This document shows, in pieces, positions 42,878 to 52,981 of a DNA stretch of 64,000 bases (its first letter is position 1; each line of letters starts with the position of its first letter). The notes under the pieces were generated by a model. It had not been told where the DNA came from. It made no database searches and worked only from the letters and a program-made list of their open reading frames with translations. The DNA comes from Candidatus Pelagisphaera phototrophica (GTDB lineage Bacteria > Verrucomicrobiota > Verrucomicrobiia > Opitutales > Opitutaceae), in NCBI RefSeq assembly GCF_014529625.1, contig NZ_CP076039.1, positions 2,914,001 to 2,978,000 of the forward strand, read 5' to 3'. The position numbers and the translations under genes are program-made.

Positions 42878-43048
42878 GTGAGTAACAAAGATCTTATATC
42901 TGTATCCATTCCAAGCAGCGCTACTAGGCCCGCTTTTCTTACCAAAATTACCCATTTAGCAGTCGTGCTCGGCACTTTGGCCGTATCCGCTTCGGCGGTT
43001 GATATTGCCTTAACGGTACGCAATACCACTCCAGACAACGGCTTTTAG
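42878..43048 (+). pseudogene. N-terminal fragment of a spondin-domain-like secreted protein
   Basis: A GTG-started 56-codon frame reads a signal peptide (HLAVVLGTLAVSASA) followed by VDIALTVRNTTPDNGF and a stop. This is how bacterial spondin-N proteins begin (VTVENLTP.NG.FLTP). The family continues for about 200 residues, which are absent. Confidence 0.45.
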
Positions 43049-43061
43049 GCCGTTAATCCGT

Positions 43062-44198
43062 TCAATCTACCCCGAATAAGTTGAACGCTTCGACATCGAC
43101 CTTCCTCGCCCGAGAACCGCTTTCCGTGACTCGGATTTGTGAATCGACATATTCCAGTGAGGCAACGCCATCGAAGTTGCGAGGAACCTCCGTAAGAAAC
43201 ATGGTATACCTATAGGACTGTCTTTCGTCAGCGTCGATGTATCGGTAGAGGGCTTGGTCAAAAATACGTCCCTTGCCCACTAGATCGCTGCCGGTACGGT
43301 GCAAACCCGATGTGCCGAATTCGAGACCACGGGCAAAAGGCTTCCCGTCTTTGACGTGCCGCCAAATGTTTAGCCACGGATAATCGCTAGACTTCCAGAG
43401 ATAACCTAGCACGAGCCCGCTTTCCGGACTCGTCGCCGTGACCCAGCCGTACTCTTCTTCAATAATGAACGAGACTACATTGGGTGATGAATCGTCCTTC
43501 AGATAACGAAGATTCACTTCGGCACCGTCCATCTTCTGAGCCATTGGCCAATGGACTTCAGGCTTTTCGGGTTCGGGCATGGGACGATTCTGCATAAAGC
43601 CGCGTGTTCCATTCGAATCGACAACTGTCTCAGTATCCAGGAAAGGAGGACCGATCGTCGGGTGCTGCACGATATTGTATATCCGTCCAATGGGATTCGT
43701 ATTGGTCACGACCTCCTCCACCAAAACCACCGTAGAGCCCTGCTGCATGCGGGCATAGCGTTCGACGCTGATTCCCGCCATAGGAAGATCCGCCGTAAGA
43801 CTGACACTTACTTGCCTTTCAACTGGTTTCCGATCAGGCAGTCCTTCCCACCAGACCTGAGTTGCCTCTCCGTGATTGGTCATGCCATGAGTTTTCTCCG
43901 CATCCGAAGCAGATCCCCAACGGTCCAAGCAAAGGAAATGCCCCATCGATCTTGGCAGTATTGGAGGCGCTTCGTTGGCCTTGGGACTGAATGACCAGGA
44001 ATCCCACTGCAGCGGATTCAAACCGTCCGACTTCAATCGATACGCGGCGATCGAACCACCGCCGAGATCGATGACGACTTCTGCCAGTTCGTTTTCCAGC
44101 TTTAGGACTGGGCGGCTATCCTCTCCCCTACATAGGCTGCCGATCAGCAAACCAGCTAAAATAAAGGATAATCGAGCCACCCTGCTACTATTGTTCAT
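43062..44198 (-). CDS. Secreted protein with galactose-mutarotase-like fold
   Basis: The 378 residues carry a signal peptide (ARLSFILAGLLIGSLCRG). The body looks like an aldose-epimerase/galactose-mutarotase beta-sandwich: LKLENELAEVVIDLGGGSIA, GHFLCLDRWG, SVSLTADLPMAGISVERYAR, VVLVEEVVTNTNPIGRIYNI with VQHPTIGPPFLD, WLNIWRHVKDGKPFARGLEFG and the final DGVASLEYVDSQIRV. His in the VQHPTIG block and Glu in GLEFGT may be the sugar-binding pair. It may act on a sugar released by the neighbouring sulfatases, but the exact function is unknown. Confidence 0.75.
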   Translation of the reverse strand: MNNSSRVARLSFILAGLLIGSLCRGEDSRPVLKLENELAEVVIDLGGGSIAAYRLKSDGLNPLQWDSWSFSPKANEAPPILPRSMGHFLCLDRWGSASDAEKTHGMTNHGEATQVWWEGLPDRKPVERQVSVSLTADLPMAGISVERYARMQQGSTVVLVEEVVTNTNPIGRIYNIVQHPTIGPPFLDTETVVDSNGTRGFMQNRPMPEPEKPEVHWPMAQKMDGAEVNLRYLKDDSSPNVVSFIIEEEYGWVTATSPESGLVLGYLWKSSDYPWLNIWRHVKDGKPFARGLEFGTSGLHRTGSDLVGKGRIFDQALYRYIDADERQSYRYTMFLTEVPRNFDGVASLEYVDSQIRVTESGSRARKVDVEAFNLFGVD

Positions 44199-44327
44199 AG
44201 GTAAATCGTTCTACTTATTTCCAAATTCGTCAACCCTTCGTACCCTCATGAAGAAATCAGAAATACGCACCACCGACTTAGCGGTTTTTTCTAGCTTCCC
44301 ACTGGGCTATAATATAAAAGTTCAAAC

Positions 44328-45695
44328 ATGAAGCATACCCTGTTTTTTTCTCTTTTGATCGCGTATACGTTCTCACTCTCCCTTCTTGGAAAACCCAATG
44401 TAGTCTTGCTGCTTTCGGATGACCTAGGGTATCAGGATATTGGATGCTATGAGGGGCCCGTCAAGACACCCGCCTTGGACCAGTTGGCTGCGGGAGGCAC
44501 TCGGTTTTCGGACTTCTACTCTGGATGCGCGGTTTGTTCTCCCTCAAGGGCAGTTCTTTTAACCGGCCGCCATCATATTCGAGCCGGAGTCTATAGCTGG
44601 ATATTCGACGGAACCCAGAATTCCCATCTCCTTGAGCGCGAAATCACTTTGGCGGAAATCCTGAAGGATGCCGGCTACGCAACGGCTCACGTAGGCAAAT
44701 GGCACTTGGGTCTACCAACTGCGGACCGAAAAAAGCCGACTCCGAGCGACCATGGCTTCGACTACTGGTTTGCGACGGCGAACAACGCTGCTCCTAGCCA
44801 TCGCAATCCCAACAATTTCGTTCGCAACGGAGAAGCCGTCGGAGAAATCGAGGGCTACTCGTGTCAGATTGTCGTAGACGAGGCCATTGACTGGCTAGAT
44901 CAAAGCGATCGTGACATTCCCTTTTTCCTAAACGTCTGGTTCCACGAGCCCCATGCTCCGATCGCCGCTCCCGACGAAATCGTTTCCCAGTATGGTGGTC
45001 TAGAAGACAGGGCAGCCATATACTCTGGCACCATCGCCAATGAGGATCAAGCGATCGGCAGACTATTAGCAAAGCTAAGGGAGATCGACGATCCCAAGAA
45101 CACCCTAATCTTTTACGGATCCGACAATGGAAGCTACCGAGATGATCGAACCGGGGGCCTCCGCGGAAGGAAAGGCATGAACTGGGAAGGCGGGATTCGC
45201 GTACCGGGAATATTCAATTGGCCCGGAAAGATCGCAGCGAATCGCCTAGAAACGGCACCTGCGGGACTCGTGGATATATTGCCCACCGTATGCCGCCTAC
45301 TAAATTTGGATACTCCTCAGGGGGTCCATTTGGACGGAACTGATCTGTCGTCTTTACTCACCGGTGGCGGAAAGCGCTTTGAACGCACGCAACCTTTGTT
45401 TTGGCATCTCCAGAAAGCGAGACCGATTGTGGCTATACGGGATGGAGACTATTCGCTCGTAGCTGAACCGGATTTCGAGCTATCGACACACAATATGTTT
45501 CAGGAGACGTGGATTCCCTCAATCAAGTCGGGAACCTACAAGAACTACCAGTTATTTAATCTAAAAACCGATCCGAAGCAGAAAACCGACATTGCTAGGC
45601 AGAATCCAGAACTGACAGATCGCCTAAAGAAGCAGTTACTGGAAATCAACGCCAGCATCATGGCCGATGGCCCCGACTGGCACCTGATTCCTTAG
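44328..45695 (+). CDS. Sulfatase (type I)
   Basis: The 455-residue enzyme has a signal peptide (FFSLLIAYTFSLSLL), NVVLLLSDDLGYQDIGCYEG, the formylglycine motif CSPSRAVLLTGRHH with Cys70, AHVGKWHLGLPTAD, WFHEPHAPIAAPDE, FYGSDNGSYRDDR and WEGGIRVPGIFNWPG. It is complete and of N-acetylgalactosamine-sulfatase-like length. It is divergent from the mutarotase-like gene across a 130-bp gap, so both could share control. Confidence 0.93.
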   Translation: MKHTLFFSLLIAYTFSLSLLGKPNVVLLLSDDLGYQDIGCYEGPVKTPALDQLAAGGTRFSDFYSGCAVCSPSRAVLLTGRHHIRAGVYSWIFDGTQNSHLLEREITLAEILKDAGYATAHVGKWHLGLPTADRKKPTPSDHGFDYWFATANNAAPSHRNPNNFVRNGEAVGEIEGYSCQIVVDEAIDWLDQSDRDIPFFLNVWFHEPHAPIAAPDEIVSQYGGLEDRAAIYSGTIANEDQAIGRLLAKLREIDDPKNTLIFYGSDNGSYRDDRTGGLRGRKGMNWEGGIRVPGIFNWPGKIAANRLETAPAGLVDILPTVCRLLNLDTPQGVHLDGTDLSSLLTGGGKRFERTQPLFWHLQKARPIVAIRDGDYSLVAEPDFELSTHNMFQETWIPSIKSGTYKNYQLFNLKTDPKQKTDIARQNPELTDRLKKQLLEINASIMADGPDWHLIP

Positions 45696-45971
45696 ATACA
45701 GCCTCCTCGGGGCATTAACCTCAAAAGGAATAGATGGATACACATTTCCAGCGTTGCGGGTGGCGGTCTATTTCCAGTCAAGAACAATAAACTCGAAACT
45801 CGGTCTATCAGCCGAAGACGTAACCTTGCGGCATTAGGGCAAGGACGGAGCGACTGAGGCTTTTCGCTTTCACCACCGATGCAGTCGGTCCAAAATGAGG
45901 GCCTCAACAAGAAAAGGATTTCATCTTGCTCCTTATCATAACTTTCGTGATTCTTCCCACCGAAAACTCCA

Positions 45972-47402
45972 ATGAGAATCTATAAACTCCCACTAGCACC
46001 TACCCTATTGTTCACAGCGTGCAGTCCTCAATCAGAAACGCCGGTAGGCGACCGACTCAGCGAAGCAAAAAGCGCCGATGGAATGTACATAAGCTGGAAC
46101 GAGCATATCATCGACGATCCTGAAGTTGCAGGGTTCGCTCTAAGTGGAAGCGACGGCCTGGTGATAGCGGATCTCGATGGAGACGGATTTGAGGACATCG
46201 TCTCCGTACATGAATCCGATTCTGAGTATGATTCTAGCCAATACGATCCTAATTATGTTCCTGATTCAGCTGGACATGTTCGAATCGCATTTGGTTCCGG
46301 TGATCCCAAATTGTGGACCAACATAACACTAGCGGAAGGAACCGATTCTCCTGCCCCTGAGGATGCCGCAATTTCAGATCTCAATGGCGACGGACATTTG
46401 GATGTCATCGTAGCTGCTGAGCTATCTCATTTAATCTATCTGCAAAACCCAGGAGTCAACATACGAACGGAACCCTGGCCTCGACTCATCATCCCACAGA
46501 CGCAAGGACGTGGATCTTACATCCGCGTGTTCTTTGGTGACTTTAATTTGGACGGAATTCCAGATGTTTCTGCAGCGAACAAAGGGTCTCAACGTCCGGG
46601 CCCCAATGACTTTGAACGAAAGACCCCTATCCATCTGTTTCAAGCTAAAGGCGATCCTCTAAACGAGGAAAGCTGGCATGAAATTGAGCTCGGTCGCTAT
46701 GTTGTCCCTCAAAATGCAGAGCCGGTGGATCTCGACAACGATGGCGACCTCGACATCATTGTCGGAACCCGAGGGGAAGAGAGAATGGTGTTTTTCGAAA
46801 ACGAAGACCCCTCGAATCTGAAATTCAAAGAGCATTCGATCCATATCGAGGGAATCTACATGGCGGGATTCAATCTGGAGTACGACGATCTCAATAGAGA
46901 TGGCCGTCTCGACATTATTGGTGCTAGCGATGAATACACGGGAGTCGTTTGGATAGAACAACCAGAGAACTTCAACGAGGAATGGCTCGTCCACCACATC
47001 GGGGATTTCGGGCCCGATTGGATGGTTGGATTCGGAATTGCTGATATCGATAATGACGGTGATACCGACGTGATTTCCGGTAGCTACAGCAGGGGCTCTC
47101 GGATGGGCGATGAAGACGTCGACCGGCTCGATGGACTAGGTCGTATCGGCTGGTTTGAAAATCCGGGAGATCCTAGCTCAGTTTGGATCCGACACGATAT
47201 TACCCGACGTAAACGAGGTATGTTTGACAAACTCATACCTCGTGATCTGGACAACGACGGGGATATCGACTTTTTGGCGACACGCGGAAACAGCGATCCC
47301 TTCGACGGAGTCATTTGGCTAGAGCAGATTCGCACCCGGAATCCTCTGCCAACCTTCAAAGCGGCCCGTTCGGGGGAAAGTCCAGAAATGCCGCTTCCAT
47401 AA
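45972..47402 (+). CDS. FG-GAP/VCBS-repeat lipoprotein
   Basis: The 476 residues begin with a lipoprotein signal (LAPTLLFTACSPQ). Seven FG-GAP-type calcium loops follow: DLDGDGFEDIV, DLNGDGHLDVIVA, DFNLDGIPDVSA, DLDNDGDLDIIVG, DLNRDGRLDIIGA, DIDNDGDTDVISG and DLDNDGDIDFLAT. They form an integrin-alpha-like beta-propeller on the cell surface. PVC bacteria use such proteins for binding or adhesion, sometimes with enzymatic sugar-binding roles. The Asp-rich loops give the gene an even DNDGD codon pattern. No partner is apparent. Confidence 0.92.
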   Translation: MRIYKLPLAPTLLFTACSPQSETPVGDRLSEAKSADGMYISWNEHIIDDPEVAGFALSGSDGLVIADLDGDGFEDIVSVHESDSEYDSSQYDPNYVPDSAGHVRIAFGSGDPKLWTNITLAEGTDSPAPEDAAISDLNGDGHLDVIVAAELSHLIYLQNPGVNIRTEPWPRLIIPQTQGRGSYIRVFFGDFNLDGIPDVSAANKGSQRPGPNDFERKTPIHLFQAKGDPLNEESWHEIELGRYVVPQNAEPVDLDNDGDLDIIVGTRGEERMVFFENEDPSNLKFKEHSIHIEGIYMAGFNLEYDDLNRDGRLDIIGASDEYTGVVWIEQPENFNEEWLVHHIGDFGPDWMVGFGIADIDNDGDTDVISGSYSRGSRMGDEDVDRLDGLGRIGWFENPGDPSSVWIRHDITRRKRGMFDKLIPRDLDNDGDIDFLATRGNSDPFDGVIWLEQIRTRNPLPTFKAARSGESPEMPLP

Positions 47403-47701
47403 CGCTCTAGGGAGCCCACCATAATAACCTTTCCTCACCTAATTACGAACCTCTAAAATCTAGTCTTCACTTTTGCATTAGTTCTCCCCATCACTCCTTT
47501 TTCGCGATCGAGATATCCACAAATAGGTCATTAGTGGTATCAACATTTTGCCTAACTACTTTACTAGTACCGCCAGCATCTACTCATTTTTCGTCTCGGC
47601 AGAATGTTACAATACTAGACCCCCTTATTTGTATTAAGTATTCTAATACATTTTCATAAGATTTTAAATCCGTCTTTCCCACATAGATCCGTTCCAATAT
47701 T
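47403..47701. other. AT-rich gap, no gene
   Basis: No features recognised; AT-rich. Confidence 0.4.
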
Positions 47702-47980
47702 ATGAAAATATACAACTTCTTCTTTTTTGTTTTGGTCCTATTGTCCATTTCTCAACATTGCCAAGCAACCGATTCTCAGCCAAATATTCTCTTCATCGTT
47801 TGTGATGATCTGAATACACTTGTTTCGACGTCCGACTACCCCTATATTTCCACGTCTGCCTTTGACGCATTGGCTGATAATGGCATGACCTTTGAACGAG
47901 CCTACTGCCAATATCCGGTCTGTGGGCTCAAATCGAACACTAACCCCATCGAAGCAGCACCCCAATTAGTGTGTGTGTGA
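47702..47980 (+). pseudogene. Sulfatase N-terminal fragment cut at the catalytic cysteine
   Basis: The frame begins like an iduronate-2-sulfatase: signal FFFFVLVLLSISQHCQA, then NILFIVCDDLNTLVSTSDYP and AYCQYPVCG. The family then continues PSRASFLSG, but here it changes to LKSNTNPIEAAPQ and stops. The break lies one residue after the active-site Cys-Gly. Nothing of the rest is present downstream. A deletion or an insertion at that codon is the simplest cause. Confidence 0.8.
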
Positions 47981-48216
47981 CACACGCTCAATCAACTCGC
48001 AACCTCACAACAGGTTCACGGTGGCTAAAAGGTTTATTTTAAGAAGCACACATTAATAAAAATCGCTCATCAAAATGTCTAATAAAGTTGTCAGGCAGAG
48101 AATCCCGTGCTACCTACTTTTTCGTTTCTTAGACCCTTTATGAATCCCATCAGGTATACTCTGGATACGCAAGTGTGTAGGGAAGTGGTAGCATAGCTCA
48201 AGATAGTCTTTATAAG
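47981..48216. other. Gap after the sulfatase fragment, no gene
   Basis: Nothing recognised. It includes a GTGTGTGTG run adjacent to the fragment's stop. Confidence 0.4.
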
Positions 48217-51200
48217 ATGATCCCTATTGAACGCATATTTCGACTTTCAGCTTTCCTAAACCTTCTCGTTTTCGTTCCTGCCAAAGGGGAAACCGTCGAC
48301 TACGCCGGAGACGTTCTTCCTATTCTGGCCGGCAAATGTTTCGATTGCCATGGACCGGACGAGGCCGCCCGCGAGGCTGGCCTGCGCTTGGACACACCGG
48401 AAGGTGCCTATGCGGACTTGGAAGGACTCATCGCCGTTGTGCCGGGTGATCCCGATGCGAGCGAGCTGATTTACATGATTAATTCCGAACATTCGGAAGA
48501 GCGAATGCCTCCACCAGAAAGCAAAAAGGAGCTCAGTGCGGAAGAGAAGAACATCCTATTTCAGTGGATCAAAGAGGGAGGGAAATACGATAAGCATTGG
48601 GCCTTTGAAATTCCCAAGAAAGTCCGTGTTTCGAAAAAGGCCCATCCCATCGACGCGTTTGTTCAAGAGCGCCTTAAAGCTGAGGGAATCGAGCCTTCTG
48701 CTTTGGCTGATCCTACCACCTTGCTGAGGCGACTTTTCTTGGACTTGATCGGTCTCCCTCCGAGCCCGGTCGAGATAGACAACTTCCTTTCAGCCTACAA
48801 AAAAAGTCCTACGAAAAGTGTGGAAAATCTGGTCGACGACCTTATGGAGCGTCCCGCCTTCGGCGAAAAATGGGCCCGGCACTGGCTCGACCTCGCTCGC
48901 TATGCCGATACGAACGGTTTCGAAAAGGACAAAATGCGCGACCAATGGATCTATCGGGAATGGGTTATCAACGCCTTGAACGACGACATGCCCTACGACC
49001 AGTTCTTGATCGAACAGCTCGCTGGGGATCTTCTGCCCAACGCGACGCAGGACCAAATCATCGCATCCGGATTTATGCGAAATGGAATGGTCAATGAAGA
49101 GGGAGCCATTATTCCCGAAGAATTTCGGATCAAAGGAGTCTTTGACCGGGTTGATTGCTTTGGGAAAGCTACATTGGGACTTACTCTGCAGTGCGCCCAA
49201 TGCCATTCCCACAAGTACGATCCGATCTCCCACGAAGAATATTTTGGCTTGTTCTCGTTTTTCAATGACACGCACGAAGCCCAATCCTGGGTCTACTCCG
49301 ATGCCCAGCTGCAAAAGATCGGGGATATCAAACGCAAAGTGTCTGAGCTTGAGGACCAAATTAGGAATGAAATTCCGGATTGGCAAAACCGGCTCGCTCA
49401 TTGGGTATCCGAAAATCAAACCAAGAACTCAAAATGGAAGATCTGGGACACCACCCTTCAAGACTGGGAGGGCGGCCTAAACCACCCCGAAGAACTCCCC
49501 GATCATAGTATCCTCATACAGGGCCATCCCACGGTGACCGGCGTTACCTTGATTGAAGGTAAATCGAGTCTCCCCATGGTTACTGGCATGCGCCTTGAGG
49601 CTTTCACACATGGCGACCTCCCCTTTCGCGGACCCGGTCGCAGCTACTGGGGCACGTTTGCGATTAGTGAATGGGAAGTCTATCGCAAATGGCCAGGCGA
49701 GGAAGATTGGACAAGGGTCGATTTACAAGAAGCCTGGGCGGATTTCAATCCACCGGTCAGTGGCCTAAAAGACTACTTTCACCATAAAACGCATGACCCC
49801 GAAAAGGAACGCCGTATCGGTCCCGCAGAGTTCCTTGCCGATGGAGACGATAAAACGGCCTGGAGCCCAGATCGCGGCCCGATCGTTCGGCATACAGAGT
49901 CTGTTGCGAGCATCCAATTTAAGGAGCCTCTTGCCATGCCAGAGGGAAGTGAGATTCGAGTGCGATTGATTCAGAATCACGGAGGTAGCTTGAATGGCCG
50001 TGATAACCAGCAGCTTGGCAGAATGCGCTTCTCGTTAACCGACTCCACCAATCTGGAAGTTCCCTCCCACGACCACGCAGTCACGTTGGCCCTGCAAAAG
50101 GCTGAAAAGGACCGAAGCGGGGAAGACTCGACTACCCTATTCCGAGCCTGGAGGAAAAGCGCTGAAGAATTTCGTGAAATCAACGAGCAAATCGCGCTGC
50201 TGGAATCAAAGTACCCCGAAGCAAAAACTAGTGTTCTCCACACCATGGATACAGAATCCGATTTCAAGCGAATCACTCGCCTCCTCGAAAAGGGTGAATG
50301 GAACAAACCTACCTTCGAAGTTGAGCGCCAGATCCCGGCCATCCTGAATCCACTTGACGTAGAAAATCCGACACGCCTGGATCTCGCTCGCTGGGTTACG
50401 AGCGAAGATACCCCTCTAACGGCTCGCGTTCACGTAAACCGGATCTGGCAGACCTTGTTTGGAGAAGGGCTCGTTACAACCCCTGAGGATTTTGGAACCC
50501 GCGCTCCGATTCCCGAATACCAGAACATCCTCGACTGGCTCGCTGTTGACTTTCTCGAAACCGATTGGAGCCAAAAACGACTGATCAAGAGTATCGTAAT
50601 CAGTAAAACCTATCAACAGAGCTCCCGCAATCGACCTGATCTGCAGGAGAAAGATCCCACAAACCGGCTACTTGCTCGCGGTCCACGATTTCGAGCCGAT
50701 GCCGAGGTGATACGCGACATTGCTCTCTACACTTCAGGGTTAATGAACCCCAAAATCGGGGGCCCCAGCATTTTCCCGCCCATACCCGATACAGTCATTA
50801 ACGATAACTATGTCATACCAGAGTATTGGAAAGAAACGACTGATGAGAACCGCTATCGTCGATCCCTATATATCTTCCGGAAACGGGCGATGCCAGATCC
50901 AACCTTAGCATCATTTGACGCGCCGAATGCGGATATATCCTGTGTCAGGAGAGTCCGAACCAACTCCCCTCTTTCCGCCCTCACCTCACTCAACGAGCCT
51001 ATATTCGTCGAGTCCGCGAAGGCGCTTGCACTCAGGATCCTTAAAGAAGGAGGGAACGACGACAAATCCAGGATCAATTATGGATATCTGCTCACTACGA
51101 GTCGCCCCGCAAAGGAACTCGAAATTCGGGAAATCAATCGCCTGATCGACGAGCAAAGCGAACGCCTTGCGGATGGGTGGCTGGACATTCAGGAAATCGC

Positions 51201-51321
51201 ATTCATCGATACGGAAAATCCTCCCCAATTGCCAAACGGTATTTCGCCACGAGAATTGGCCTCCTGGGCGATTGCATCTCGAGTGCTGCTGAATTTGGAT
51301 GAAAATTTAACCAAGAACTAA
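48217..51321 (+). CDS. PSD1 / planctomycete cytochrome c domain protein
   Basis: The 1034-residue secreted protein has the classic order PSCyt1-PSCyt2-PSD1. PSCyt1 holds a haem motif CFDCH at residues 41-45, in a block also containing LRLDTPEGAYADL and EERMPPPESKKELSAEE. PSCyt2 (WARHWLDLARYADTNGFEKD, YDQFLIEQLAGDLLP) holds a second CxxCH, CAQCH, at 326-330. PSD1 occupies the end (LDLARWVTSEDTPLTARVHV, LVTTPEDFGTRAP, RFRADAEVIRDIAL). Between about 400 and 640 lies a divergent insert resembling a carbohydrate-binding-type domain. The paired DUF1501 gene starts 5 bp after the stop, the standard arrangement in PVC bacteria. The pair is thought to handle electron transfer or oxidation of sulfated sugars. 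Confidence 0.93.
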   Translation: MIPIERIFRLSAFLNLLVFVPAKGETVDYAGDVLPILAGKCFDCHGPDEAAREAGLRLDTPEGAYADLEGLIAVVPGDPDASELIYMINSEHSEERMPPPESKKELSAEEKNILFQWIKEGGKYDKHWAFEIPKKVRVSKKAHPIDAFVQERLKAEGIEPSALADPTTLLRRLFLDLIGLPPSPVEIDNFLSAYKKSPTKSVENLVDDLMERPAFGEKWARHWLDLARYADTNGFEKDKMRDQWIYREWVINALNDDMPYDQFLIEQLAGDLLPNATQDQIIASGFMRNGMVNEEGAIIPEEFRIKGVFDRVDCFGKATLGLTLQCAQCHSHKYDPISHEEYFGLFSFFNDTHEAQSWVYSDAQLQKIGDIKRKVSELEDQIRNEIPDWQNRLAHWVSENQTKNSKWKIWDTTLQDWEGGLNHPEELPDHSILIQGHPTVTGVTLIEGKSSLPMVTGMRLEAFTHGDLPFRGPGRSYWGTFAISEWEVYRKWPGEEDWTRVDLQEAWADFNPPVSGLKDYFHHKTHDPEKERRIGPAEFLADGDDKTAWSPDRGPIVRHTESVASIQFKEPLAMPEGSEIRVRLIQNHGGSLNGRDNQQLGRMRFSLTDSTNLEVPSHDHAVTLALQKAEKDRSGEDSTTLFRAWRKSAEEFREINEQIALLESKYPEAKTSVLHTMDTESDFKRITRLLEKGEWNKPTFEVERQIPAILNPLDVENPTRLDLARWVTSEDTPLTARVHVNRIWQTLFGEGLVTTPEDFGTRAPIPEYQNILDWLAVDFLETDWSQKRLIKSIVISKTYQQSSRNRPDLQEKDPTNRLLARGPRFRADAEVIRDIALYTSGLMNPKIGGPSIFPPIPDTVINDNYVIPEYWKETTDENRYRRSLYIFRKRAMPDPTLASFDAPNADISCVRRVRTNSPLSALTSLNEPIFVESAKALALRILKEGGNDDKSRINYGYLLTTSRPAKELEIREINRLIDEQSERLADGWLDIQEIAFIDTENPPQLPNGISPRELASWAIASRVLLNLDENLTKN

Positions 51322-51326
51322 ACGTC

Positions 51327-52748
51327 ATGGAAAACGAAATACGCAAGGAATTGGGGATGCTTCAATCCCGCCGCTGGTTTCTCCGTAATTGCGGAGTGGG
51401 CATGGCGGGTATCGCTCTGAATTCATTCTTTTCAAACAACGCTATCGGGGCGACCACCCAAGATCCACTTTCACCACGACTGCCGCACTTTGCTCCCACT
51501 GCCAAGCGCGTCATCTACATTTTCCAAGCCGGAGCTCCGAGCCATATTGATCTTTTTGACCACAAGCCGGAATTAGTCAAACGGAACGGCGAGCTTCCTC
51601 CGGCCGAACTCCTTGAGAATTATCGAGCCGCCTTCATACACCCAAATTCAGCGCTTCTCGGAACTAAATACGATTTTTCCCGCCATGGTAAAAGCGGCAT
51701 AGAGATCAGCAATCTCCTGCCGCACATCAGCAAGCATGTGGATGACCTCTGTTTTGTCCGCTCCATGCAAACCGACGCGGTCAATCACGCGCCTGCTCAG
51801 ATAATGCTTAGCACGGGACACTCTGAATTCGGCCGCCCATGTCTCGGGTCCTGGACCCTTTACGGACTTGGCAGCGAGAGCGAAGACTTGCCCGGCTATG
51901 TCGTCTTAAACAGTGCCAAAGGTACTAGTGGAGGCGCAAGCAACTATGGGTGCGGATTTCTCCCTTCCGTTTACGGAGGCGTTCCTTTTCGTAATAAAGG
52001 CGATCCTATACTCTACTTGTCCAACCCAAAAGGATACGACAAAGCGGCCCAACGAGCTGCCCTTGACACGCTAAAACGTCTCAATCAACAAACCTTGGAT
52101 GACATGGCTGACCCTGAGACAGCTACCCGTATTCAAGCTTATGAGACCGCCTATCGATTGCAGTCAAGTGCTCCCGAACTAATGGATCTTTCTCAGGAAT
52201 CTCCAGCGACTCTCGATGCCTACAATATAAAGGATGTCAAAGAGACCAGCTTCGCCCGAAATTGCCTTCTGGGACGTCGACTGCTCGAGCGAGACGTGCG
52301 CTTTGTGCAACTATTCCATGAAGCCTGGGATCAGCACAGTAATCTGGACAAGAGTTTGAGGAAAAACTGTCTGGACACGGATCAGCCATTCGCTGCACTC
52401 ATTCAGGACCTCAAGGATCGAGATATGCTGAAGGATACGCTCGTCGTCTGGGGAGGTGAGTTCGGACGTACGCCGATGGCTCAAGGTACTGACGATGGAC
52501 GAGACCATCACAACCGTGCTTTTACCATGATGCTAGCTGGTGGAGGAATCAAAGCGGGCATCGTACACGGGGCCACAGACGACTTCGGGTTCAACGTTGT
52601 CGAAAATCCCGTACACGTACACGATCTAAATGCGACCTTGCTGCACACTCTCGGATTTGACCACGAACGCCTCACGTATCGATTCCAAGGACGCGACTTT
52701 CGACTAACGGATGTCCACGGAAAGGTGGTTAGAGATATATTGACCTAA
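51327..52748 (+). CDS. DUF1501 protein (Tat-exported)
   Basis: The 473 residues carry a twin-arginine signal (SRRWFLRNCGVGMAGIALNS). The DUF1501 domain shows KRVIYIFQAGAPSHIDLFDH, GIEISNLLPHISKHVDDLCF, VRSMQTDAVNHAPAQIMLST, RFVQLFHEAWDQHSNLDKSL, WGGEFGRTPMAQGTDDGRDH and VHVHDLNATLLHTLGFDH. The His/Asp-rich blocks resemble an alkaline-phosphatase-superfamily metal site. It always travels with PSD1/PSCyt proteins, here 5 bp downstream and surely co-transcribed. The biochemical activity is not established. Confidence 0.94.
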   Translation: MENEIRKELGMLQSRRWFLRNCGVGMAGIALNSFFSNNAIGATTQDPLSPRLPHFAPTAKRVIYIFQAGAPSHIDLFDHKPELVKRNGELPPAELLENYRAAFIHPNSALLGTKYDFSRHGKSGIEISNLLPHISKHVDDLCFVRSMQTDAVNHAPAQIMLSTGHSEFGRPCLGSWTLYGLGSESEDLPGYVVLNSAKGTSGGASNYGCGFLPSVYGGVPFRNKGDPILYLSNPKGYDKAAQRAALDTLKRLNQQTLDDMADPETATRIQAYETAYRLQSSAPELMDLSQESPATLDAYNIKDVKETSFARNCLLGRRLLERDVRFVQLFHEAWDQHSNLDKSLRKNCLDTDQPFAALIQDLKDRDMLKDTLVVWGGEFGRTPMAQGTDDGRDHHNRAFTMMLAGGGIKAGIVHGATDDFGFNVVENPVHVHDLNATLLHTLGFDHERLTYRFQGRDFRLTDVHGKVVRDILT

Positions 52749-52981
52749 AACCGCTCCTACAAATTCGTCAATTTTTCGGACTCAATCGGGGGAAGGCACT
52801 TTTCCTCGGGCCCGACGAGACCCTACCACAATGGCAAAGGATCTAAACAAAAGCTCAAGTCGGGTTTCCTGCAATCGAAATTTTCGCTAACCTCTTTTGC
52901 AAAGATAAGCGACTGACCCATTTGATGAATACTCTGCAATAGCTCAAGCGGGACTTCGAGCCACACCTCGCATAAGCTAAG

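Noticed and set aside
48790-49419. 209-codon minus-strand frame
   Set aside because: Antisense shadow of the PSD1/cytochrome c protein.
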